Shown here piece after piece: positions 12,101-30,700 of a stretch of DNA of 64,000 bases (the first letter of the stretch is position 1; the number at the start of each line of letters is the position of its first letter). The stretch comes from Amycolatopsis sp. CA-230715 (GTDB lineage: Bacteria; Actinomycetota; Actinomycetes; Mycobacteriales; Pseudonocardiaceae), in NCBI RefSeq assembly GCF_018736145.1, contig NZ_CP059997.1:10229501-10293500 (forward strand), given 5' to 3'. The translations under genes and the position numbers were made by a program. The notes beneath the pieces are model-generated. The model searched no databases. It was not told the origin of the DNA and worked only from the letters and a program-made list of their open reading frames with translations.

Positions 12101-15100
12101 AACCGACTGGTTGACCAGCTCGCGGTCGGTGCGGAAGCGGTCGAAGAACCACCGCTGCACCGGGGTCAACGGCACCTCGCCGGTCGCGACGTCCGCCACC
12201 GGCGGTGTGGTGGTCACCTCCGCCGTCTCCGCCGCGAGCTCGGCGATCGTCTGGCTGCGGAACAACTGCTTCGAGGTGAGCGCGACCCCGGCGCCGCGGG
12301 CCCGCGCGACCACCTGAAGGCTCAGGATGGAGTCACCGCCGAGCGCGAAGAAGTTCGCGGTCACGCCGATCCGGTCGGCTCGGATGCCGAGCACCTCCGA
12401 CCAGATCTCCACCAGCGTCGTCTCGAACGGTGTCCTCGGCGCGACGTACGGCTCCCCCGCCCCGTCGACGTAGTCGGGTGCGGGCAGCGCGCCCCGGTCC
12501 AGTTTCCCGCTGCCGCTGATCGGCAGCTCCGGCAGCGGGACGAAGACCGCGGGCACGAGATGCGCCGGCATCCGCGCGGACAGCGCGGCGCGGACCGAGG
12601 CGGGATCGAGATCCGTGGCGTGCTCCGCGACGACGTACGCCACGAGCTTGCGATCGCCAGGCCGGTCCTCGCGGGCGATGACGGCCGCCTGCGCGACGCC
12701 GGGGACGGCCGCGAGCGCCGCCTCGATCTCACCCGGCTCGACGCGATGACCGCGGATCTTCACCTGGTCGTCGGTGCGGCCAAGGTACTCCAGCACGCCA
12801 CCGGGCAGGCGGCGGACGAGGTCACCGGTCCGGTACAGGGTCCGTCCCCACGCGAACGGGTCCGCGACGAACCGGCTCGCGGTGAGCCCCTGCCTGCCGT
12901 GGTAACCGCGGGCGACCTGGTCACCCCCGACGTACAGCTCGCCGGCGACGCCGTCCGGTACCGGGCGGAGGAAGGGATCCAGCACGGACGCGTGGCTGCC
13001 CGTCATCGCGCGGCCGATCGGGACGGCCCCTTCCGCGGACTCCTCACCCGGTGCGAGCCGGAACGCGACGCATCCGACGGTGGCCTCGGTCGGCCCGTAC
13101 TCGTTCGTCACGGTGACACCGGGATGACGTGCCCGCCACTGCTGGAGCAGTTCCGCGGGCAGTGCTTCGCCGCCGATCACCAGGTCCCGCGACGGCGACC
13201 ATTCGTCGGGGAGCGCGAGCAGGACCGGGAGGTGGCTCGGCGTGATCTTCGCGAACTCGGGTCGCCGCCACCCCGGCGGCGGCACGGGTTCCCGCGCGTC
13301 CAACCGTCCGATCAGGACAGTCCCGCCGATGGCCAGGGGGCCCAGCATCGAAGTGACCGTGAGGTCGACCGAAATCGACGAGTGCAGCAGCACCGAGCCC
13401 GCCAACCCCGGGTAGTCCCGCGCACAGCACGCGAGGTAGCCGGCGAGGTGCCGGTGCTCGACGAGGACGCCTTTGGGGTTTCCGGTGGAGCCGGAGGTGT
13501 AGATGGCGTAGGCGGTGTTGGCGGGGGTGACCGTGGTGGCAGGGGGTGTGGCGGGGCGGTGGTCGAGGTCGGGGCTGGTGGGGTCGAACAGCCAGCGCGC
13601 GGTGGGTAAGCGGTCGTGGTGCTCGGCAGTGGTGAGCACGATCGCGGCACCGGAGTCGCGGAGCATGTAGTCCAACCGCTCCGCCGGATAGCCGGGATCC
13701 AGCGGCAGATAGGCGGCACCCGCCTTGAGCACACCCAGGATCGCCACCACCAGATCCACCCCGCGATCCAGGCACACCCCCACCAGCACCTCCGGACCCG
13801 CACCCCACTCCACCAGCTGATGCGCCAACCGGTTCGCCCGCACCTCCAACTCCCCATACCCCACCACCCGATCACCACACACCACCGCCACCCCATCACC
13901 CGCACCCACCGCCACACCCGAAAACACCTCATGCACACACAAACCAGCCCACTCGTGCGCCGGTGGTGTTTTCCTCGCGACCGCGCGCCGGTACTCGTCG
14001 TTCAGCATCGGCACGCGGTGCAGCGGGCGATCCGGGTCCACCACGACGTTTTCGAGTAACCGGGAAAGGTGGTCCATCAGTCGTTCTATTGTGGACTGGT
14101 CGAAGAGCGCGGTGCTGTACTCGACGTTGCCGACGAGTTCCCCTTCCAGCTCCTCGAAATCCAGGCTCATGTCCAAACGGGACGCCGGGATCGGTGGGGG
14201 GATTTCTTGGGTGGTGAGGTTGTGGAGGTGGGGTGTGGTGGTGGGGGTGTTGTGGAGGTTGACCATGACCTGGGCCAGTGGTGGGCGGCTGGGGTCGCGG
14301 TCGGGGGCGATGGCTTCCACGATCTGCTGGAAGGGGGCGTCCTCGTTGGCGAAGGCGTCGAGCACGGTGGTGCGGACCCGGCCCAGCAGGGTGGTGAAGG
14401 TGTCGGTCTCGTCCACCTGGGTGCGCAGGACCAGGGTGTTGACGAACAACCCGACCAGGTTTTCCCATTCGGTGCGGTTGCGGCCCGAACTGACCGTCGC
14501 GACCGCGATATCGGATTGGCCGCTGTGCCGGGAGAACACCACCTGTGCCGCCGCGATGAGCACCATGAACACCGTCGCCCCACACGAACGCGCCAGCTCC
14601 CGCACCCGGCCGACCACCGGTGCCGGGAGCGTGAACACCCATGAGGCGCCCGCGGTCTCGCGCACCGCCGCCCGCGGCCGGTCGGTGGGCAGCACCAGCG
14701 GCGCCACCCCCGCCAACTGCTCCCGCCAATACCCCAGCTGCGCGTCCACCCCGCCCGAGGCCACCCGCTCGCGCTGCCACGCCGCGAAATCCACATAGTC
14801 CAGCCCCGGCCGCGCCAGCCCCGGCTCGGTCCCGGTCACCACCGCCGAATACCACGCCGCCAACTCCGCCATCACGATCGACATCGACCAGCCATCACAA
14901 ATCACATGATGCAGACACACCACCAGCACATGCTCGGTCTCCGACTCCCGCACCAGCATCACCCGCACCAACCCGCCCCGCCGCAACTCGAACGGCCTCA
15001 CCACCTCCCGCTCCACACACTCCTCCACCACCCGCTCCCGCTCGGGCTCGGGCACCGAGGACACATCCACCACCTCCACCCGCACCCGCCCCGGCGGATC

Positions 15101-15478
15101 CACCACCACCCCCGCACGCCCCCCGACCTCCACAAACCGCGACCGCAACGACTCATGCCTGCCCACCACCCCCGACACCGCCACCTCCAACGCCCCCACA
15201 TCCACCACACCCCGCAACCGCACCACCCTCGGCGCGTTGTACTCCACCCCACCCCGCTCGAACTCCGCCAAAAACCACAACCGCTCCTGCCCAAACGACA
15301 CCGGCAACACCCCACCCCGCGACACCCCCACCACACCACCACCATCCGCACCCAACCCACCCGACACACCCGCGAACCGCGCCAACACCAACTCCCGCAC
15401 ACCCGCAGGCAACGCCGCCAACCGATCCGCTTCGGTGGCCGGAGTGTCCATCGCGTCGTCTTCGTGTCGCTGGTTCAC
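3146..15478 (-). CDS. NRPS-4, three modules: C-A(Asn)-T-E-C-A(basic)-T-C-A(basic)-T-E
   Basis: This 4110-residue peptide synthetase starts at GTG 15478, eight bases after GGAGAA. Approximate domains: C 60-495 (LCL type, HHVICDG), A 510-1020, T 1035-1100 (GGDSI), E 1110-1550 (HHLVVDA, GHGRE), C 1570-2010 (DCL type, YPLTPMQ, HHLLLDG), A 2025-2520, T 2535-2605, C 2635-3075 (LCL, HHIVTDG), A 3095-3590, T 3600-3670, E 3690-4110. Pocket residues read by eye: first A D-L-T-K-V-G-E-V-G (the Asn code); second and third A both D-L-A-V-A-G-A-V-D, Arg-like with an Asp at the last position, taken here as enduracididine. Predicted segment: D-Asn, End, D-End. The protein ends in an E domain with no TE, so release needs the neighbouring PBP-type enzyme. 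Much of it is duplicated from or to NRPS-3. Confidence 0.93.
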   Translation of the reverse strand: MNQRHEDDAMDTPATEADRLAALPAGVRELVLARFAGVSGGLGADGGGVVGVSRGGVLPVSFGQERLWFLAEFERGGVEYNAPRVVRLRGVVDVGALEVAVSGVVGRHESLRSRFVEVGGRAGVVVDPPGRVRVEVVDVSSVPEPERERVVEECVEREVVRPFELRRGGLVRVMLVRESETEHVLVVCLHHVICDGWSMSIVMAELAAWYSAVVTGTEPGLARPGLDYVDFAAWQRERVASGGVDAQLGYWREQLAGVAPLVLPTDRPRAAVRETAGASWVFTLPAPVVGRVRELARSCGATVFMVLIAAAQVVFSRHSGQSDIAVATVSSGRNRTEWENLVGLFVNTLVLRTQVDETDTFTTLLGRVRTTVLDAFANEDAPFQQIVEAIAPDRDPSRPPLAQVMVNLHNTPTTTPHLHNLTTQEIPPPIPASRLDMSLDFEELEGELVGNVEYSTALFDQSTIERLMDHLSRLLENVVVDPDRPLHRVPMLNDEYRRAVARKTPPAHEWAGLCVHEVFSGVAVGAGDGVAVVCGDRVVGYGELEVRANRLAHQLVEWGAGPEVLVGVCLDRGVDLVVAILGVLKAGAAYLPLDPGYPAERLDYMLRDSGAAIVLTTAEHHDRLPTARWLFDPTSPDLDHRPATPPATTVTPANTAYAIYTSGSTGNPKGVLVEHRHLAGYLACCARDYPGLAGSVLLHSSISVDLTVTSMLGPLAIGGTVLIGRLDAREPVPPPGWRRPEFAKITPSHLPVLLALPDEWSPSRDLVIGGEALPAELLQQWRARHPGVTVTNEYGPTEATVGCVAFRLAPGEESAEGAVPIGRAMTGSHASVLDPFLRPVPDGVAGELYVGGDQVARGYHGRQGLTASRFVADPFAWGRTLYRTGDLVRRLPGGVLEYLGRTDDQVKIRGHRVEPGEIEAALAAVPGVAQAAVIAREDRPGDRKLVAYVVAEHATDLDPASVRAALSARMPAHLVPAVFVPLPELPISGSGKLDRGALPAPDYVDGAGEPYVAPRTPFETTLVEIWSEVLGIRADRIGVTANFFALGGDSILSLQVVARARGAGVALTSKQLFRSQTIAELAAETAEVTTTPPVADVATGEVPLTPVQRWFFDRFRTDRELVNQSVFVELPSDVDERALRRAVDTALVHHDLLRARFTESDGAWRQCVGPAGEGDTAFDRVDLSGVDDAEAAVSAAVLAAQAEFRLDTGPVVRALLFADGGQAPRLFLTAHHLVVDAVSWRVLLSAVELAYDQLRRGAEVDLGAKTTSFRRWAQLLTEHAVRLENGDEPAYWQAVERAVESCGALPVDAAGANTVASMRTVSVRLDRDATHAILRQVPPVYRTRVNDVLLSALARVLGEWAGSDAVAVELEGHGREALFDDVDLSQTVGWFTTHFPVALAGPGRDDWGAWLKAVKESLRAVPGGGLGYGVLRYLTGNENGLGTGARPQVAFNYLGRFDAVDESGLYRGWCPNPGRERAPGQERDHLLEISGMVRDGVLEFEWAYSATIHHERTAHGLASRFVEALHEIVRHCARTGAGGRTPSDFPLAPLGQHEIDAIVGDGRRVEDLYPLTPMQNGMLFHSLAADGDDVYLGHFSVVLDGVDDPQRLAEAWQRVADRTPVLRTAVVWEDVPEPVQVVYREARLPVTHLDWRKLTETEQREETALRWERRGETEVDLGAAPLLRLTFARLTDTSVRVFWSSHHLLLDGWSFSHVLSDVFEQYAAPGGVKAEPRPPYRDYVAWLAEQDEEAAEKYWRQVVSGIRAPTGLPFDRRPVRTHGARSSEALRWALDAGETRALEQFARAERVTVNTIVQGAWALLLARCSGEDDVCFGSTVSGRPVDLPGADDIIGLFINTLPVRTIVDDHAEVPSWLRGLQAAQAEARQYGSVSLAQLQGWSEVPRDTGLFDSIVVFENFPYDEDAAARHGLSVREFTGDEHTNYPLTLAAALEAELRFELGYDPELFDASTVSRIAGHLRTLITGIVAGTPSVGALPMLTEPEHAALARWNDTRADVTGSGPVGWLFTAQAAADADRPAVIAGGGVLSCGGLEVESNRLARWLVGRGVGAGVLVGVCVPRGVAAVVALVGVVKSGAGFVSLDPEYPVESVEFMATDAGVALILSTVEVADRVAGAGVEVVCLDRDGGLWDGLSGTPPVVSVSSRDVVYVAYTSGSTGRPKGVVVEHAQLRHMMAAWDRYYDLAGLAPVCVSVSSMSVDLFFADVVMSILYGGTMVICPPETIITPPALLDLIEDTDASFMVTVPAIATALARELTTTGRTLGLTILAVGSEGWRPDDCQLLLDHAGNTRIVNAYGATETTVDSTLHDVRQGVGVGGGAFVPLGTPLANTEAHVLDRFLRPVPVGVAGELYLATVQLARGYHGQPGLTASRFVAAAAGGRMYRTGDLVRRLPDGTLEYLGRTDDQVKIRGYRIELGHIETILTQHPCVVEAAATTHQDHTGTTRLAGYLIPTEKSTIDTTEVRTFLAERLPGYAIPSTLTVLDELPMTASGTLDRKALPEPGFRAVEAGFVGPRSVVEELLAGVWAGVLGVERVGVEDNFFGLGGDSILGIRVMSGVRSVLGVVVSPRVVFDAPTVGELAVVVEAVLAERDTDRADRVDRVGGVGGVGGVSRVGWVPLSFGQQRLWFLQDFDPGGVEYNTGLGLRLRGAVDVGVVGVVVSGLVARHEVLRSRYATVAGRGVQRIDPPGSVRVPVVDLSMMDDPEMVMRERVGAELGVPFDLGSGPVLRPVVFELGSGEWVLWLGMHHIVTDGWSMGVLARDFTTLYQDAVEGGGRVDGVVPGVGYVDFVVWQRGRDVEVGVRWWCARLAGLVPVELPTDCPRPLLRGSAGAVARVEWDPGLVAGVVRVAREHGVTVFVVLTAAVQVLLARYSGQTDIAVGTTSSGRGGGLAVDEVVGFFVNTVVLRTQVDEHATITDWLDTVREMVVEAFAHDDVPFERLVDVLRPERDTSRNPLVDVMISLDNTPTPDLTIPGIEVSELDLAGDQVTHDLSFDFAHQHGDLTAAISYNTDLYAAETIHRMTGHLTTLLQGIAGATPGTRVADLPMLTATDRRDLVRWNDTGAGFAGHTHSPVGSLFTAQAAADADRPAVVAGGGVLSCGGLEVESNRLARWLVGRGVGAGVLVGVCVPRGVAAVVALVGVVKSGAGFVSLDPEYPVESVEFMATDAGVALILSTVEVADRVAGAGVEVVCLDRDGGLWDGLSGTPPVVSVSSRDVVYVAYTSGSTGRPKGVVVEHAQLRHMMAAWDRYYDLAGLAPVCVSVSSMSVDLFFADVVMSILYGGTMVICPPETITTPPALLDLIEDTDASFMVTVPAIATALARELTTTNRELGLTILAVGSEGWRPDDCQLLLDHAGNTRIVNAYGATETTVDSTLHDVRQGVGVGGGAFVPLGTPLANTEAHILDRWLRPVPVGVAGELYLATVQLARGYHGQPALTASRFVAAAAGGRMYRTGDLVRRLPDGVLEYLGRTDDQVKIRGYRIELGHIETILTQHPHITEAAATTHQDQSGTTRLAGYLIPTPKSTIDTNDVRAFLAERLPGYAVPSTLTVLDQLPMTTSGTLDRKSLPVPEITVSEARFVEPRSEVEERLAGVWAGVLGVERVGVEDNFFGLGGDSILSMQVVFEARRVGVVFTSKELFLHQTIAELAVVARHDTTPANPDGTERGRVSGPVVLSPVQSDYLGAGPRVPDQFTQTTVIELAPGTDPEAMSAALAGVVDHHDALRMRLHHTDTGWVQHNATDEPHSLFDHRDLSTVDEEVWEDTVRAITAELDGSLDLASGPVVRMVWLDRGPGRGAWLVWTVHHLVVDGVSWRILLDDLTTAYRQTHAGKTVDLGGKTLSYQAWSRHLYDHTAAGGLDDDLSHWNALPDTAPGLPIPEPGMVGDEVATTVVLSEEDTELVMRVAPGVFRARVHDVLLAVVTDAITTWAGQDSVLVEVEGHGREEELLPETADLSRTVGWFTSIYPLHLTRGQNLAATVKTVRRALRTLPRNGASYLPLREHGRLRTPRAPVLFNYHGHTTTNTDHPLYHDFHQITGQPQHPTEHRTHTLEIIATHHDHHLTLTLHHPQHPTTTPLHHHLTTTLTTLTTHLTTEE
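3152..7945 (-). repeat. 4.8-kb near-identical duplication, copy in NRPS-4
   Basis: This segment matches 15489-20276 in NRPS-3 almost base for base, with offset 12337 falling to 12331 after a six-base indel near 5280. It covers the last T-C-A-T-E part of the protein, including the preceding T domain and the low-complexity linker. The match stops sharply at 3152 and at 7945. Small differences cluster between about 5110 and 5350. Confidence 0.9.
8081..9413 (-). repeat. Internal A-domain duplication, second module of NRPS-4
   Basis: This segment matches 4874-6206 of the same gene (offset 3207) and hence also about 17205-18537 of NRPS-3. The same basic-residue A domain is therefore present three times in the window with very few changes. 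Confidence 0.85.
13461..15430 (-). repeat. 2-kb duplication of the first C domain and A-domain front, copy in NRPS-4
   Basis: This segment matches 25783-27752 with a constant offset of 12322. It covers the N-terminal C domain and the A domain up to and including the A3 motif (YTSGSTGNPKG). Beyond 13461 the two A domains diverge at once into Asn- and Thr-specific cores. Confidence 0.9.
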
Positions 15479-15482
15479 CGGA

Positions 15483-27773
<12,291 letters not shown>

Positions 27774-27789
27774 TCCGTCTCTCTCCGAT

Positions 27790-30700
27790 TCAGGCGCTGC
27801 CGGACGCGGCGAGCCGTTCCAGCTTGGTCAGGATCTTGTCGCGCAGGCACGCCGACAGGCCACCGACGGTGGGGGTGTCGAACACTTCGCGCGGGGAGAT
27901 GTCGATGTCGAAAGTGGACCGGATCCGCGAGGTGAGCCGGAGGCTGGTGATGGAATCGCCGCCGAGGTCGAAGAAGTCGTCGGTGGCCCCGATCCGCTCG
28001 ACACCGAGGATCTCCGACAGCATCCGCGCCAGCGCCTCCTCGGTTTCGTTGCGCGGAGCCACGTATTCGGTGCTGGTGGTCGCCGCCCTGTCGGGTTCGG
28101 GTAGTGCGGTCTTGTCCACTTTTCCGTTGGGGTTGAGGGGGAGTGTGGTGAGGGTGACGTAGGCGGTGGGCATCATGTAGTCGGGGAGGAGTTCGGCGAG
28201 GTGGGTGCGCAGGGTGTCGATGCCGGGTGGGTTTCCGTTGGTGGCGACGGTGTAGGCGATCAGGCGTTTGTCGGTTCCGGTGTCCTGGCGGACCACGACG
28301 GCGGCTTCGGCGACACCGGGGTGGCGTACCAGTGCGTTTTCCACTTCGGCGGGTTCCACCCGGAATCCCCGCACCTTCACCTGGTCGTCGGCCCTGCCGA
28401 CGAACTCCAGGGTCCCGTCCCGGCGCCACCGCACCACGTCCCCGGTCCGGTACAGCCGCCCGCCCGCCGGGCCGAACAGGTCCGCCACGAACCGCTCCGC
28501 GGTCAGCCCCGCACGACCCACATACCCACGCCCCACACCCACACCACCCACATACAACTCACCGGCCACCCCCACCGGCACCACCCGCAACCACCCGTCC
28601 AACACGTACAACCGCGTATTCGGCACCGGCGACCCCAACGGCACCGACCGATCCACCACACCCACCCGGCACAACGTCACCGCCAACGCCGCCTCACTCG
28701 GCCCATAGATATTCACCAACCGACGCCCCACCGACCACACCGCCGCCAACTCCCGCGACAACACATCCCCACCGCTGGACACCGCGCGCAGCCCGGTCAG
28801 GCCCGAGGGATCCATCGTCTGCAGGAGCGCCGGTGGCAGCGACACGACCGTGACCCGGTCTTCCTCGATCTGCCTCGCCAGCAGGCGGACGTCGTAACGC
28901 GCTTCCGGACGAACGAGCACGAGGGTGGCGCCTGCGATGAGGGCGGTGAAGATCTCCCAGACACCGCCGTCGAAGCTGGGTGAGCAGAAGTGCAGGACCC
29001 GGCTGTCCGGGGTGATCTCCGATTCCGCGCAGGCGGCCAGGATCACGTTGTACAACGACCGGTGCTCGATCATCACCCCTTTCGGGCGGCCGGTCGATCC
29101 CGACGTGTACACCACATACGCCAGATCACCCGGCCCCACCGGCACCGGCACGGTCATCGGCGGCCCGTCCCGTAGATCGTCCACAGTGCACACATCGGAT
29201 TCCGGTGCGGTGCCACGGAAACGGTCCACCAGGTCCGGCTCGGTGACCAGCACCACCGGGCGCGTCTGGGCCACCATGTACCCCACCCGATCCGGCGGAT
29301 ACTCCGGATCCACCGGCACATACGCCCCACCCGCCTTGAGCACCGCCACGATCGCCACCACCAGATCGATCCCCCGCCCCAACGCCAACCCCACCAAATC
29401 CCCGCGGCCCACACCCCGCGCCACCAGACCGCCCGCGACCCGATCCGACCGCTCCGCCAACTCCCCGTACGACAACGACACCCCGTCCCGCACCACCGCC
29501 ACCGCGTCCGGACACCGCCGCCCGTGCTCCGCGATCACCTCGTGCACCACCCGCTCCACCGAATACCCCGACCCCGTATCCGTCCACTCCTCCAGCACCA
29601 GCCGCCGCTCCCACTCCGGCACCACCGGCAACTCCCCCACCCGCATCCCCGGATCCGCCACCACCGCCTCGAACAACACCCGAACCCGCTCCGCCAACCC
29701 CACCACCGTCGACTCATCGAACAACGCCGGGTCGTAGAAGAACTTGACGGTCAGCCGTTCCCCCGGCTCCACCACCACGATCAACGGCGAGTTCGTGTCA
29801 CCGGAGGCATCGGACCGCACCACTTCGAGCCCGCAGCGGGTGGCCATTTCGGTGTCCACGGGGAAGTTCTCGAACGCCACGATGCTGTCGAACAGATTCA
29901 CCCCGCGCGGCACCGAACTCCACCCCTGCACCTGCGACAGGGACACGTACTCGAACTGCCGAGCCTCCGCCTGCGCCTCCTGCAACCCCCGCAACCACTC
30001 CCCCACCCCCACCGACTCCACCACACCCACCCGCACCGGCAACGTATTGATCACAATCCCCACCACCGACTCCACCCCCACCACACCCACCGAACGACCC
30101 GACACCGTCGCCCCGAAACACACCTCACCCCCACCACCCAACCGCCACAACAACACCCCCCACACACCCTGCACCACCGCATTCACCGTCACCCCAACCC
30201 CACGAGCCACCACCGACAACCCCGCAGACAACCCCACCGGCAACTCCAGCACCACGGTGCCGTCGGTCCGCGGCCGGTAGCCGGGAGCGGGCGCCCTGTC
30301 GACGGGCACCGGGGTCGGCGCGGTGAGCCCGGCGAGCGCTTCGCGCCAGTAGGCCTCCGCCGCGCTTTCGTCCTGCTCGATCAACCAGGCGACGTAGTCG
30401 CGGAACGGGCGTGGTGCGGGCCGTTCCGGTACCTGCCCGCCGGTTTCCTCGGCGTAGCAGGCGAAAAGCTGCGAAAGCACTTCCGCGCCGCTCCACCCGT
30501 CCAGCACGCTGTGATGAATGGTCCATACCATTTGGACCCGAGTTCCGCTCAGCCGCACGAGCGTCACCCTGGCCAGCGGTGCGGTGGCGAAGTCCACGCC
30601 CGCCGCCCTGTCCCCGGCGAGCAGTTCCGCCAGCCTCCGCTCGCACTCCGCAGGCGCTTCGGCGCGCCAGTCCAGTTCGGTGACCGGCATCCGCGCGTCC

